Below, piece after piece: positions 1 through 10,459 of a DNA stretch of 30,009 nucleotides. Every line of letters starts with the position of its first letter. Within the stretch, counting starts at the first letter, position 1. The stretch comes from Rhizophagus sp. LPA8_4_AMF. Lineage: Eukaryota; Glomeromycota; Glomeromycetes; Glomerales; Glomeraceae. The position numbers and the translations under genes were made by a program. Location: NCBI GenBank assembly GCA_021464525.1, contig JADRCO010000597.1:1-30009 (forward strand), read 5' to 3'. The notes under the pieces were generated by a model that saw nothing but the letters and a program-made list of their open reading frames with translations, was not told where the DNA came from and did no database searches.

Positions 1-47
1 TCACGTGATAGGGGTGGCAGAAAATCTGATACCACCCGGGGTGGCAG
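1..47. other. GC-rich edge with repeated GGGGTGGCAG
   Basis: GGGGTGGCAG occurs at 11-20 and 38-47, with CCACCC between, so CCACCCGGGGTGG is nearly palindromic. It also holds CACGTG at 2-7. The sharp fall to AT-rich DNA after 50 suggests the end of an element that lies mostly outside the window. Confidence 0.35.
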
Positions 48-1298
48 CTAGATAACTTCAATAAATAATTAAACATGATTTTACAATACACTTAACATCT
101 TTTAAAATTAGAACAATAATAACAATACTACCTTAACACATGTCCACATGATTTTATTAGTTCAATTTCTTTCTTCAATTTTATCCAACATGAATTTAAT
201 ATTATACCGTCTACCTCTTTTACTGAAATAAAATGATTTTATTTACTTTTATATTCTAATGTATTGAATATAAACAGCTCATTTTTAATAATTTCTATTT
301 ATAGAGAAGTAAGAAGGATAGAGATAAAAATGAATCTTTGCACTAGATCAATATTGTATTATATTTCTTTTTTCTTTTTATAATTTTTATAGATTTTTAT
401 TATAAAATTTTCTTTTTTATTAATTCATTTTATTTTAGCTTACAATTTTTTAGGGAATTTTTTATTAATTTTTCTTAGTGAAATTTTAATCTGTTTTGTA
501 AACTGGGTACTATCTATAATAATCAATATAAATATAGGGAAAGTTTGTCAAGGTTTCAAAGTGTATAACAGCAAAAGAATTAGTAATATTCTACATAATT
601 GGCTGAAGGACCTTTGATTATCATGTTCATATTTCTGTTTCTAATAGTTATGGATTCCTACAGTATTCTTACTCCAGCAGCTGTGCATAGGCAATAATGG
701 GATTATATAAATTAGCAATACACAGTTTTTCTATTATTTTATTCTACTTATTTTTTTGATTTGTAGAAAAAATTTTTTCTTTTTTTGTTGGAATGTAGTA
801 GATCTTCTGAAGACTACAGGACCTTAAGTGGCTAAGATGTGTTCACTAATATGTAAGCCTACCTGTATAGGAAAATGTTTCCTGACAATGCACATATAGG
901 GTTCCTAGTAAATGACAGATGGTGTTAGTTTTACTATTTTTAAGCTGACATTTTATAAATATACCTCTTTACATTTTCTAATAAACAAAAGCTAATATGC
1001 ATTGTGGCAAAAAAAAGAAAAAATGAATATACAGTAATATATAATTTTTAATAATCTATATAACTAATTATAATTTGAATTTAATTTAGACTGGTATTAT
1101 AAGTTAACTAAGAATTAACCCAATTTTATTTAAATTATATTAATTAATAAGAGAATTATTCCATAACTTAATATAATTATACTTTAAATATATATAATTT
1201 TATTCTTAAAATAATGTAAATTATTAACAAATTTTTGATTAGAGTAAATTAGTTTTCCAACTTTATGATTTTTACAATATAAATATAATTATTTAATT

Positions 1299-1383
1299 CT
1301 ATAAATGCATACCCTCTTTAATAGCACTATTTTGAAAATTATGTATATAATTCCAAGAAGAGTGCATTTATAAGAGTTAACTA
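1299..1383. mobile_element. Degraded right half of a pogo/Tigger-like MITE
   Basis: AAATGCATACCCTCTTTAAT, then AGAGTGCATTTATAAGAG and TTAACTATATA match the right halves of the elements at 20606 and 21553 in order and spacing. The left half is not recognised. Confidence 0.5.
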
Positions 1384-1490
1384 TATAGAAAATCAACTCT
1401 TCAGTTAAGAACAATATAATGACCAAGAAGATAATCTTTCATTAAGAAAGTAATCTGAATAAATCACATTGCTAGAATTAATTATTATAA

Positions 1491-1703
1491 AATTTTGGGC
1501 AAAATTATTTATTAAATGGAACGATAGAGTTTATTTTATTTAAGCCTAGCATTACAATGCAGGCATCCCTTGTAATTATTGGATTAAATGTAATTAAAAG
1601 AATAAAAGAATACTCCGACCAAGGATTCCATGGAGAATTTAATATATCTATATCGGGGTTAGACGCACCTGTGAATTTTACATCAATTCAATTAATTAAA
1701 TAA
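1491..1703 (+). other. Short open stretch, possible gene remnant
   Basis: The plus strand is open for 70 codons; from the ATG at 1557 it would give 48 aa (begins MQASLVIIGLN, ends SIQLIK). The minus strand is also open across much of the same stretch and reads as a protein-like chain with SPWNPWSEY. Base composition is richer than its surroundings. I cannot name a family or decide the strand. Confidence 0.25.
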
Positions 1704-3429
1704 TAGAATTTATCTAATTTATCTTGCGTGCTATTACATCATCTATACCGGAAATTTTAATGAATTCTTACAATTTGTGGTTGTAATTTATAACTTGATG
1801 TGATGACTAAAAAATAATCCAATTTTGGTTATTACCTTTGGCTATATTTAAAATAACTTGTTTGGGGCTTTTTATTTTCCCATTTGGTTATATATGATTT
1901 CTTTTTTTCTTTACAAATAAAGTGTATATCGGACTCGAAATGATCAATCGGAAAACAATATTAATTTTCCTAGGAAAAAAATAAAATTCTTTTTTTTAAC
2001 CAAAATTAGTGAGATCCCGGATTTCTCACAAAGCCCCATTCTTATTATATAATAAAGAAAAAAGTCACAAATATAATACCAAACTAAGCCAAACTAAGTC
2101 ACATATGTTTAAATCATTTAAATTCATACTAAGCCGGATTTTTCTCCCCATTTGTATTTTAAAATAATCAGTTCAGAATCTAAACTGAAAACATTTTGGG
2201 CTTTAAATTCGATGATTCATACAAAAATATACAATCATTTCAATGACACCATAAAAAAAAAATATGTACATAATCTTCTAGATCATCATTATTGATGATC
2301 AGGTCGAAAGATTTATGCAAAATTTGTAAATGAACGAGCTACATGAAAATTGTATAATGTTCTAAATATTCAAAGCGAAAAAAATCAAAAGTATACGTTA
2401 AAAATATAAATGTGATTAAAAAAATTCTTAGAATTTAATAAAAAAAAATGTATTATTTATAAGAAAAAAAACCCCCCAATTCACCACTGAAGATCTTTCG
2501 GTCACACAATTAAATCACATGATTTTAGACAGTTTGATTGTCGATCGCAACCTTAATTACGAATATTCACATGACAAATGTCAATTATGGTCCCAGACCA
2601 CAATTAATCTAAAAAATAAGAAGGGAACTTTAAATATAAATATATTTATCTCTAAAAAAAATTGCATTTTTCAAATGAAAATTCCATTTAGAAAATGGCC
2701 CGATAACTAAAATCGAATATCATTTATGTCATTATTGTTCTAAAAAAAGGTTCAGAAATTTTTTCTCATTGTGTTTACAAATAAATCTACAAAAAAAGTC
2801 ATGCGAACAAGATTATTTATGCGACACAACTCTTTTGGCCCATTTTTGTATATTTGTGAAACATTTACATAATAACACTACATAATTTACCATTTAATGA
2901 TTATTATCGTCATAAAAACATGTAGATTGATAGAAAAAAAAGGCAGTGGAGGCTTATTATGTATGTAAGATGGCTTTTGTTAAGAAATCCGCGTTCAAAG
3001 CCAAATTTTAATATAATCGATATTCGATAAATCCATAAAGGGAAAAGATCAATCAAGATCAATCAACAGTAAATTAAAAAAATATACACTTATTCTAAAA
3101 TTTCTGCAAAAAGTAATAATAAATTTTATTTATTTATTTATTTATTTTTTGACGTATCAATTCATTTTGAATAAACTAATCGAAAAAATCTTTCGCGTCT
3201 CTTCTGTTATTATTGACTAAATTCTCATAAAGCGCGTAAAAAGTATAAATCAGAAAAATAAATTTTCAGGTAATATGGTAATATAGTTACATTTGTAATA
3301 ACCTCCCGACTTTTATTTCAATTAAAACCTTCCCACCTTAATTTTATAACATTGAATATAATAATAATAATATATATATATATATTTTTTTATAAGTAGT
3401 AGGGAAAATTATTAAAGGTTTATATTAAT

Positions 3430-4104
3430 TTAAACAAATATAGCACCAAGAATTACAGCTGCGAATGAAACTCCGACATCAGCTTTAAGATTGACTCCAG
3501 CTCCTGTTGTTGGTGATTTGGGAGCTGCGCTTCCTGATGCTCCTGCTGGAGCAACTGGTGAACCCGTTGCTCCACCTGGAGTAGGTGCGGCCGTTTTCGC
3601 TGGTGTTGGTGCTGCTCCTTCTGGTGGTGGTCCTGCTGGTGCTCCTCCTGGTGGTGGTGCTCCTCCTGCTGGTGGTGCTCCTCCTGGTGGTGGTGCTCCT
3701 CCTGCTGGTGGTGGAGCTACTTTACCTTTAGGAGCATCTTTGGGAGCTTCTTTTGCACCATCCTTGGGAGCTTCCTTGGGAGCTTCTTTTGCACCATCCT
3801 TGGGAGCATCTTTGGGAGCATCATCCCCCTTGGGAGCATCTTTGGGAGCATCACCCCCCTTGGGATCTTTAGCACCTTTTCCATCATCTTTGGGAGCTCC
3901 TGGTGGTGGTGGTGTTCCTGGTGCTGCTGGTGGTACTCCTGGTGCTCCTGGTTCTCCCCTATTATCACAATACAAGAAGTTTATTTTATCTATTCAGTCA
4001 TTAAAATTTTTTTTCTTTAGGAAAAAAACTTACTGTGCAGCAACGCAGGCAATTAATACGGTGAGAACAATAAGAAGAAGGAAGATACGTTTATTAAATT
4101 TCAT
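3430..4104 (-). CDS. Gene A: secreted, GPI-anchor-type Pro/Ala/Gly/Lys-rich repeat protein (AGP-like family)
   Basis: Two exons: 4104-4034 and 3958-3430, joined across a 75-nt intron (4033-3959, donor GTAAGT, acceptor AATAG). The product is 199 aa. Exon 1 encodes a signal peptide that begins MKFNKR, has a Leu/Ile/Val core and ends ACVAAQ. The Gln codon is split by the phase-2 intron. The mature part opens GEPGAPG, then has about 60 residues of APKD/APKE/KGDD units (K alternating with D/E), then PPPAGGAPPPGG units, then a Thr/Ser/Ala-rich stretch. The tail NLKADVGVSF...ILGAIFV is a short hydrophobic end of the fungal GPI-attachment type. I chose this start because all five paralogs share the Met and the signal peptide. 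The family is known in outline only: it resembles AGP-like proteins of arbuscular mycorrhizal fungi. A wall or surface location is inferred. It has the weakest C-terminal match of the five (VGVSFAAVILG instead of FAAIAVLG). Confidence 0.85.
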
Positions 4105-4160
4105 TTTATAATTTTATTGTAGGTTAACGAAAAAGAGATAATTGGAAATAAAAGAAAAAA

Positions 4161-4177
4161 GGTCTCATATTTATTAG
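4161..4177 (-). promoter_or_regulatory. TATA-like core promoter box of gene A
   Basis: On the minus strand this reads CTAATAAATATGAGACC, ending 57 nt before the ATG at 4104. The same 17-bp element precedes all five paralogs while flanking bases differ, so it is under constraint or of recent common origin. AATAAATA is a plausible TATA box. Confidence 0.6.
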
Positions 4178-4210
4178 TTTTTTTTCTTGAATATTTGTAT
4201 TTCCTTTTTA

Positions 4211-4230
4211 CGGAAACATCTCCGGGATAC
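4211..4230 (-). promoter_or_regulatory. Conserved upstream CGG-N8-CCG box of gene A
   Basis: Plus-strand reading CGGAAACATCTCCGGGATAC, about 110 nt upstream of the ATG and beyond the TATA-like box. It is conserved at the same place in genes B, C and D. The inverted CGG/CCG triplets with an 8-bp spacer resemble Zn2Cys6 regulator sites; the GGAAnnTTC-like core could instead be heat-shock-factor-like. Confidence 0.45.
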
Positions 4231-4720
4231 ATTTTTGAAACGTTACACTTCATTTACTAGTTGGCGTTAAAATAACGCTTTTTGGCAAAAAACTGGTAGC
4301 TATACTTGTGTTTGAAATTCATTTATTATACAATGGTATCATTACACAAAAAAATCGGGATCCAACAAATCTGAATATTAAAAATATTAACGTATTTATT
4401 TTTAGATTTTATTTTTTAATTTAAATTTATGTAGATCATTTAAGTAAAAAATTTATTCGACGCATTTTAAATTAGTTTGTTATAAATAAAAGGTTATCAA
4501 AATTAACGCCACTGAAATAATAAATTGCAAATTGTCAACAACTCGAGCATGAGTTTAAAAAAAATGATTTTTAAAATAATTTTTGTGTGAAATATGAAAA
4601 TTAATTGTATTTTTTATTGAGAGTATTATATATTAGTAATTTTTACCGTATATAACTTTAAAGACAAAAAGAGTACATGAATGCAACCGCATGGAGTACA
4701 TTGGACATTCCTTCATCCTA

Positions 4721-4850
4721 TGAGAGGTACTCACTAGGCAGTGTAGCAAAAAATATGATTGGAGTTGCGAATGTATCATGTGTATTTTAATAAACTAATA
4801 GGAAGCCAGTGTGTAATTTTCAAGAATAAATAAATAAATAAATAAAATGA
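4721..4850. repeat. Spacer block copy 1 (CACTAGGCAGTGTAGCA to AAAT tract)
   Basis: Contains GAGAGGTACTCACTAGGCAG and, about 80 bp on, TTTTAATAAACTAATAGGA followed by (AAAT)n. The same order occurs at 7341, 10159 and, split, at 12648 and 13948. Confidence 0.6.
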
Positions 4851-5203
4851 GGTGAGAATTTGTGTTTCTGTGCAATTTATATATTGTAGGATGAATAATT
4901 CATGGATATTCACAAATATGAATATCAGACGATCAGAATCGGTTTAACACATAACTGGGCAACTTCAGACTTTTATTATATTGTACTTCATTATTCAACA
5001 TTTCATGTTTCGTCACCGTTAACAACTGAAATGATACCGAATATTAATTTGATGGTTATACCAGCGAATAAATGCTAGATTACGTTTGGATAACCTAACC
5101 AGTAGATTAACGGTATGTGTGATATGTGTAAAGATGTGATCAAATAATCAACTATTTACTATTATTTACTATTCGGATAAAAAAAAAAGACCCAAATGGT
5201 AGA

Positions 5204-5247
5204 GCGAACAAATTGTGGAATTTAAATTAAGAGAAATAAATTTCGCG
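5204..5247. repeat. 3' flank block, unit B
   Basis: GCGAACAAATTGTGGAATTT followed by TTTCGCG; homologous to 10412-10459 and 14411-14474. No function is visible. Confidence 0.5.
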
Positions 5248-5601
5248 TTTTTTTTTATTATAATTAATTTATGTAAATACAGTTGATTTTTTCGTAAAAC
5301 GCGGTATTAAAGAATTATCATATATTGATTTAATTATACCACAATTTTACTTTGGCAGCCTATAGTTATTAATCAAAAAAAGACCTTGCTTTGGAACTAA
5401 ATGACCCAATAAAAAATCTTTTAGAAATTGATCACATGTCATAAAAATAATATGAAATTTTTTATCTTCAGTCACACTATTATTAACAGTTAATTATTAA
5501 ACACTACAAGTATAATATAACTTTATAATATTTTTAATGTGCATGTAATTGTTACTTTTATATATTAAGATGGTATAAATTATTAAATCTAATTAACTAA
5601 G

Positions 5602-6480
5602 TTAACCGAAGATAGCACCAAGAACGGCAATGGCAGCAAATGAAACTCCAACTTCGGATTCAAGAGAATTTCCAGCAGATACAACTGTTGCTCCTGTTGG
5701 TGACTTTGGTGCGAAAACGGCACTGCTTGATGATGTTTCTGCTGGTGGTGGTGGAGCTGGAACTGATGGTGTTACTCCTTTTGAACCTCCTGCTGGTAGA
5801 GCTCCTCCTGCAGGTGGAGCACCTCCTGGTGGTGGAACGCCAACTGGTGGTGGAGCGCCTCCTGCTGGTGGACCTACTGCCTTGCCAAGTCCCTCTCCTT
5901 TAGGTGCTTCTTTACCTTTAGGTTCCTTTCCTTTAGGTGCTTCTTTAGCTTTAGGTTCCTCTCCTTTAGGTGCTTCTTTACCTTTAGGTGCTTCTTTAGC
6001 TTTAGGTTCCTCTCCTTTAGGTGCTTCTTTACCTTTAGGTGCTTCTTTAGCTTTAGGTTCCTCTCCTTTAGGTGCTTCTTTGGCTTTAGGATCCTTTCCT
6101 TTAGGTGCTTCTTTACCTTTAGGTGCTTCTTTAGCTTTAGGATCCTCTCCTTTAGGTGCTTCTTTAGATTTAGGCCCCTCTCCTTTAGGTACATCACCTT
6201 TGGGTGCTTTTCCATCACCTCCCGGTGGTGGTGCTCCTCCCGCTGGTGGTATTTGTGGTACTGGTGGTGCTGGTGGTGCTGCCGGTTCTCCTGGTCCCCT
6301 ATTATCATATAACGAGACGTATACTGTATTTTATTTATTTATCCATTAAAAAGCTTTTATATTTAGCTTTTATTTATTTATTTTTTTTTTTTTGAGAAAA
6401 ATCACTTACTGTGCGGCAACGCAGGCAATCAACACAATGAGAACAATAAGGATAAAGATTATACTTTTATTGAATTTCAT
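5602..6480 (-). CDS. Gene B: secreted, GPI-anchor-type Lys/Glu/Pro-rich repeat protein (AGP-like family)
   Basis: Two exons: 6480-6410 and 6298-5602, with a 111-nt intron (6409-6299), the longest of the family. The product is 255 aa, the largest paralog. The signal peptide begins MKFNKS and ends ACVAAQ. After a Pro-rich start (GPGEPAAPPAPPVPQ) comes a repeat of 17 aa (51 bp) built from KEAPKG, KGEEPKA and KAKEAP submotifs, about four copies with extra partial units. Then come APPPVG/PPPGGAPPAGG units, a Ser/Thr-rich linker and the conserved tail [21 protein letters not shown]. The repeat has a strict Lys/Glu alternation around Pro, unlike the Asp-rich units of genes D and E. The body contains no Met, so a simple ATG-based search misses this exon and reports only the antisense frames. 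Frame is continuous to the TAA at 5604-5602. Function is inferred from composition only. Confidence 0.86.
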
Positions 6481-6528
6481 TTTTTATAATTTACGTCAGT
6501 TATAGTTGGAAAAAGAAAATGGAAAAAA

Positions 6529-6545
6529 GATCTCGTATTTATTAG
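6529..6545 (-). promoter_or_regulatory. TATA-like core promoter box of gene B
   Basis: Minus strand CTAATAAATACGAGATC, ending 49 nt before the ATG at 6480; a homolog of the boxes before genes A, C, D and E. Confidence 0.6.
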
Positions 6546-6591
6546 AATTTTTTTTCGAAATTTTTTTTTTATATTCATGTTTCTTTTTTTA

Positions 6592-6611
6592 CGGAAACAT
6601 CACTGGGACAC
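6592..6611 (-). promoter_or_regulatory. Conserved upstream box of gene B (degenerate CGG-N8-CTG)
   Basis: Plus-strand reading CGGAAACATCACTGGGACAC, aligned with the gene A box. The second triplet is altered, so the dyad is weaker. Confidence 0.4.
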
Positions 6612-7949
6612 ATTTCGAAATATTCATGTTAAAAATAAACGATTTTTAACAAAACAACTTGTGAATGCAATGGTATCGTTACACAAAAAATCAGGATAAA
6701 AAATGAGGGTGTCTTGTTTTTATTTAATTTATTTAATTTATAACAATTACGGTATTTTTAGATATTTTTGATCATATACAAGTAAAAGTTTAAGTTTAAT
6801 TAGTTTATGTTATATTTTGTTATAAATAGTGAACTTTACTATGTTAGAAACGTCCACTGAAATTTTGTAAATAACAAATTGCATATTAGTAAGAGACTTT
6901 TTATAAAAAAAGGGTTTTGAAATAAAAGTAATCTCTAACCATAAAACAGTCAACCTGATTCCGAACCAGTTTCTAATTCCGGAAAATTATCAAATATTTA
7001 TTTTTTCTTTTATCTTAAAGATTGTATTTAAAAATAAAACAAGACAAAAATAAACACGATATTGGAAATTATTTATATGTAAAAATGACCGCTTATAAAT
7101 CGATATTCGTTAACTCGATTCCAGATAAAAAAAAAAATACAGATGATCTGTTAAAAAAAATTGTGAAAAAATAGGTTACCAAGTTGAAAAATAAAATTAT
7201 GAAAATATCTATTTCCAGTTAATCTAACTTCGCCGGTGGCAGATGCCATTACTCGGCCAGTGGGAGTCACCAAAGAAGAAAAATATAAATAACATTGTTC
7301 CAGTTCATACGCAAAGTAAATTTATTGACAATTCTTTCCTTCTACAAGAGGTTGTTACTAAGCAATGTAGCAGAAAATAGAATTTTATAATACATAATAC
7401 GCGCGAGCGTGTCATACGTATTTTAGTAAACTAAAAATAAATAAATAAAATAGAGATTGACATTTTAATTATATGAGATACATATACAGTTTATATTCAC
7501 AAATAAATATCTGATGATCAGTGATTGAGTATATTTAGATTATTAAAATTTTATTTTATTATAATAATTATATGATCGTAATACGATTGATAAACTTTAA
7601 ATAATTAAAGTTTTATCTTACAGTATTAGGGTAATATATAAGAAAATAAGAGAAAATGAAAATACAAAAAAAAAAAAAATCCTTTTATTATTATTCACGC
7701 GATAAAGTTGAATTAGAATTAACGCGCCCGGAACAAATTATTATAATTATTATATAACCAAAAAAAAGACCCATTGTTTGGGAACTAAGAACTAAGTAAA
7801 AATCTAATTGAAATTAAGAAATTTTTTTATTTTCGGTCACGACGCTATTATTATTTATTTTTTAAACAAGGTATAGATCATAATATATTTTATAATGTCT
7901 ATATAATTATTACAAAGAAAAATATTATTTCGTAAAATTATTAATCAGT
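6612..7949. other. Spacer between genes B and C
   Basis: No gene. It repeats the order seen in the A-B spacer: CCACTGAAATTTTG near 6850, AAAATATCTATTTCCAGTTA near 7201, the spacer block at 7341-7450, TTATTATTCACGCG near 7688 and the AAAAAAAGACCCATTG block near 7761. Confidence 0.6.
7341..7450. repeat. Spacer block copy 2
   Basis: AAGAGGTTGTTACTAAGCAATGTAGCA, then TTTTAGTAAACTAA and (AAAT)n, matching copies 1 and 3 with several substitutions. Confidence 0.55.
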
Positions 7950-8516
7950 TTAAGCGAAGATAGCACCAAGAACGGCAATAGCAGCGAGTGAAATTCCAAA
8001 TTCAGATTTAAGAGAATTTCCAGATCCTGTTGCTGCTGTTGTTCCGGTTGCTCCTGTTGATGATTTTGGTGCGGCAGCAGCTGGTGTTGCTGCTGGTGGT
8101 GATGCCGAACCTGATGGTGTTACTCCTGGTGGACCTCCTGCTGGTGGAGTGCCTGGGGCAGCTTTTCCTGCATCGCCTCCTGGTGCTGGTGCTTTACCAG
8201 CTGGAGCGCCTCCTGGTGCTGGAGCTTTTCCGTCGCCTCCTGGAGCTGGTGCTTTACCAGCTGGAGCGCCTCCTGGTGCTGGAGCTTTTCCGTCGCCTCC
8301 TGGAGCTGGTGCTGGAGCTTTTCCTGCGTCGCCTCCTGGTGCTGGTGCTGGTGCTCCTGGTGCCCTATTATCACAAACAAGAGGATTTGTTTATTCAACC
8401 ATTATAATTTTTTAATTTTTTTTTTTTCAGGGGAAAAAAACTTACTGTGCAGCAACGTAGGCAATCAACACAGTGAGAACAGCAAGAAGAAAGAGGATAC
8501 GTTTATTGAATTTCAT
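7950..8516 (-). CDS. Gene C: secreted, GPI-anchor-type Ala/Pro/Gly-rich repeat protein (AGP-like family)
   Basis: Two exons: 8516-8446 and 8364-7950, with an 81-nt intron (8445-8365). The product is 161 aa, the shortest paralog. The signal peptide begins MKFNKR and ends AYVAAQ; the usual Cys is Tyr here. The body has AP/PA dipeptides and GGDGK units. A 20-aa unit, [20 protein letters not shown], occurs twice as an essentially perfect 60-bp DNA repeat within about 8195-8320, which points to recent unequal exchange or slippage. A Thr/Ala/Ser-rich linker with TGATGTT follows, then the tail [21 protein letters not shown]. Of the five, this is the least charged and the most like a classical arabinogalactan-protein backbone. 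The surface location is inferred from signal peptide plus GPI-type tail. Confidence 0.85.
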
Positions 8517-8568
8517 TTTTAGAATTTAAGTGGGTCAATGAACAGAGATGGTTGAAAAAAAAGAAAAA

Positions 8569-8585
8569 GGTCTCGTATTTATTAG
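8569..8585 (-). promoter_or_regulatory. TATA-like core promoter box of gene C
   Basis: Minus strand CTAATAAATACGAGACC, ending 53 nt before the ATG at 8516; matches the gene A and B boxes at nearly every base. Confidence 0.6.
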
Positions 8586-8593
8586 ATTTTTTA

Positions 8594-8613
8594 CGGAAAC
8601 TTCTCCGGGACAC
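8594..8613 (-). promoter_or_regulatory. Conserved upstream CGG-N8-CCG box of gene C
   Basis: Plus-strand reading CGGAAACTTCTCCGGGACAC, just upstream of the TATA-like box. The CGG and CCG arms are intact. Confidence 0.45.
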
Positions 8614-9399
8614 ATTTGCCGGTTGACGGTAAAAAAAATAACGCTTTTTAGTGAAAACTGTATCAATTATTACACAAAAATAATAAGGGGTATTTATTTT
8701 TAGATATTTATTATCCGAAAAGAATTTTTAGGTTAGATCATAAATAAAAATTTACCCGACGAAAATATTTGTTATAAACATCAAGAAAGAAACTTTATTA
8801 TATACGAACGCCCATTGAAGGTTCAATAAATAATAAATTGCATATTATTAGAAACCAAAGGATCAAACTTAACTAAATGCGAGAAATACTATAAATTTTA
8901 ATTTAGTTTTGTTTTTTTATTTTTGACTTTTTTTTTTCCTCAAGATTGATTGGATTAATTATATATAGCAAATTTTAAGTTGTTCGAAAATAATGATTGA
9001 AAAAATAAAACCTGTGAAAATGTCCATTTCTAGCTAGTTTAACTCTTGTTGATTCATATCCGGTTATCCATCCGGTTAATTTTGAATGAATATTACAAAT
9101 GGTTATGAATTATCCGCCACAGATTTTTATGATTCCATCATATGCTGCATTTAACTATTACATTATTATATTTTAATAGTTTTGGAAAATTATGATTATT
9201 CGGATCCTCAAAATTTCCAACGAGTTATTCTTTATTACCTATAGAGTGCACAAAATTAAGTTTGAATATCCATTCGGATTAATATTATCCATTTTTTACC
9301 TTCTATTTGGGAAATGAAATACTTTCTTTTTTTTTATAACGTATCTACCCGGGTTTGTCTTATCCTGTTATGTTGCCGGATACCCAATATTAGTATGAC

Positions 9400-9592
9400 T
9401 TACAGCTAATTTCAAAAAGGTTGGGACACTTAGCAAATTTTAAAGAACGCGGAAATATTCGGTAAAGCTTGATATAAAATAAAAATTATACGCTATTGTT
9501 CCGAGAATGGTGGTATAATTTTATCTTATTTTGAGCTTTACCGAATTCTTTAAAATTGCTAAGTGTCCCGACCTTTTTGAAATCAGCTGTAA
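9400..9592. mobile_element. MITE, Tc1/mariner-like by its ends
   Basis: Terminal inverted repeats of about 45 bp. The left end has TACAGCTAATTTCAAAAAGG, then GGGACACTTAGCAA; the right end is the reverse complement with few mismatches and ends AGCTGTA. Ends CAGCTG next to TA on both sides fit a TA target site. At 193 bp it has no coding capacity. It lies in the spacer between genes C and D. Confidence 0.65.
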
Positions 9593-9635
9593 AGGTTATC
9601 CAAATATTCAAAACGGTTACCCGGATGTTTCATTA

Positions 9636-9788
9636 GGGCGTCCTTAACGTACAGCAAGGGTGTACGATATTAACGTACGGACTGGCCCGAGTTTAGGAGT
9701 TATGCACTTGCACGTGATAGCGTTAACGTTAACACCGGCCAGTTCGTACGTTAATATCGTACACCCCCACAGTACATTAAGGAATCCC
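9636..9788. mobile_element. MITE, MULE-like (9-bp target duplication)
   Basis: A near-complete foldback of 153 bp. The left arm GGGCGTCCTTAACGTAC continues through GTGTACGATATTAACGTACG and ACTGGCC, and the right arm mirrors it to GGAATCCC. It is flanked by GTTTCATTA (9627-9635) and GTTTCGTTG (9789-9797), a 9-bp direct repeat with two transitions. GGG ends and a 9-bp duplication suggest a Mutator-like origin; hAT is the alternative. Confidence 0.6.
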
Positions 9789-10158
9789 GTTTCGTTGAAG
9801 ACTTCATAAATTCCTAATGCTGAACATGTCTGCCAAAATTAATCGTAATTCCGGCAGAAATGGTATAATGCTAATATTTATACTAGAAAATCATTGAAAT
9901 TAGAATTTTATTATTATCAAAATATATTATTTAGTTGAATTTTATTGTGCGGAACAAGTGACCGTTAAACATCTGCCAAAATGCCGGATTTAATCCGGTT
10001 TACCAAAAAAATTTTTGGTGGTTATGCGGATATAAAAATTCTTAGCAGTGACAGGTTTTTTATCTAGAAACTAACCGGTCTAAAAATTCATTTATAATTA
10101 CAATATGTATAATATAGACAAAATTCATAAATCAAGAAAACCATCGTTCATACATAAG

Positions 10159-10311
10159 CCTCCTACGAGAGGTTGTCACTAGGCAGTGTGGCATACCGCT
10201 CGTAATTGAAGGTCCAAACAAGGGAATATTTATTAATTAAAGTTTTATAATGTCATGTGTTTTAGTAAACTAATAGGATGGCGATGATAGTTGTCAAAAT
10301 AAATAAATAAA
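10159..10311. repeat. Spacer block copy 3
   Basis: CTCCTACGAGAGGTTGTCAC and TAGGCAGTGTGGCA, then TTTTAGTAAACTAATAGGAT and (AAAT)n. This is the copy closest to copy 1. Confidence 0.6.
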
Positions 10312-10411
10312 ATAGAGAGTTTATATTATGTTTGACAATTATATAAGGTACTGTAGGTTTTTAAAAAGTATTTCCCGAAATTGGTGTGATCAAAATAATT
10401 CAAGAGGCGGT

Positions 10412-10459
10412 GCGAACAAATTTTGGAATTTATAGTAGATTAAGCGAAAATTTTCGCGG
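10412..10459. repeat. 3' flank block, unit D
   Basis: GCGAACAAATTTTGGAATTT then GCGAAAATTTTCGCG, which is itself a near palindrome. It lies between gene D's end and the spacer block. Confidence 0.5.

Larger units (their letters stand above)
48..3170. other. AT-rich intergenic DNA
   Basis: No gene is defended here. It contains the MITE remnant at 1299-1383, an open stretch at 1491-1703, the stem-loop GATCATCATTATTGATGATC at 2281-2300 and a (TTTA)n tract near 3126-3150. A 63-codon ATG frame at 2519-2710 has ordinary AT-rich composition and no recognisable motif. Confidence 0.6.
4231..5601. other. Spacer between genes A and B
   Basis: No gene. It holds the upstream region of gene A (AACGCCACTGAAATAATAAA near 4504), the spacer block at 4721-4850, the 3' flank block at 5204-5247, a CAAAAAAAGACC block near 5374 and gene B's 3' flank with the TTAATAATTTATACCATCTT motif on the minus strand. 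Confidence 0.6.

Noticed and set aside
3491-4111. Long plus-strand open frame opposite gene A (206 codons)
   Set aside because: It is the antisense of the GC-rich repeat region, which lacks stops in several frames. It has no signal peptide or splice logic and reads through the antisense of the intron.
5630-6349. Plus-strand frame of 239 codons opposite gene B, and the two other overlapping frames there
   Set aside because: Antisense or off-frame shadows. The minus frame without Met is the one that joins to the signal-peptide exon in phase.
8030-8415. Leu-rich and Gly/Ala-rich plus-strand frames and a His/Gln-rich minus frame over gene C
   Set aside because: Shadows of the 60-bp repeat; the conserved tail and signal exon are in another frame.
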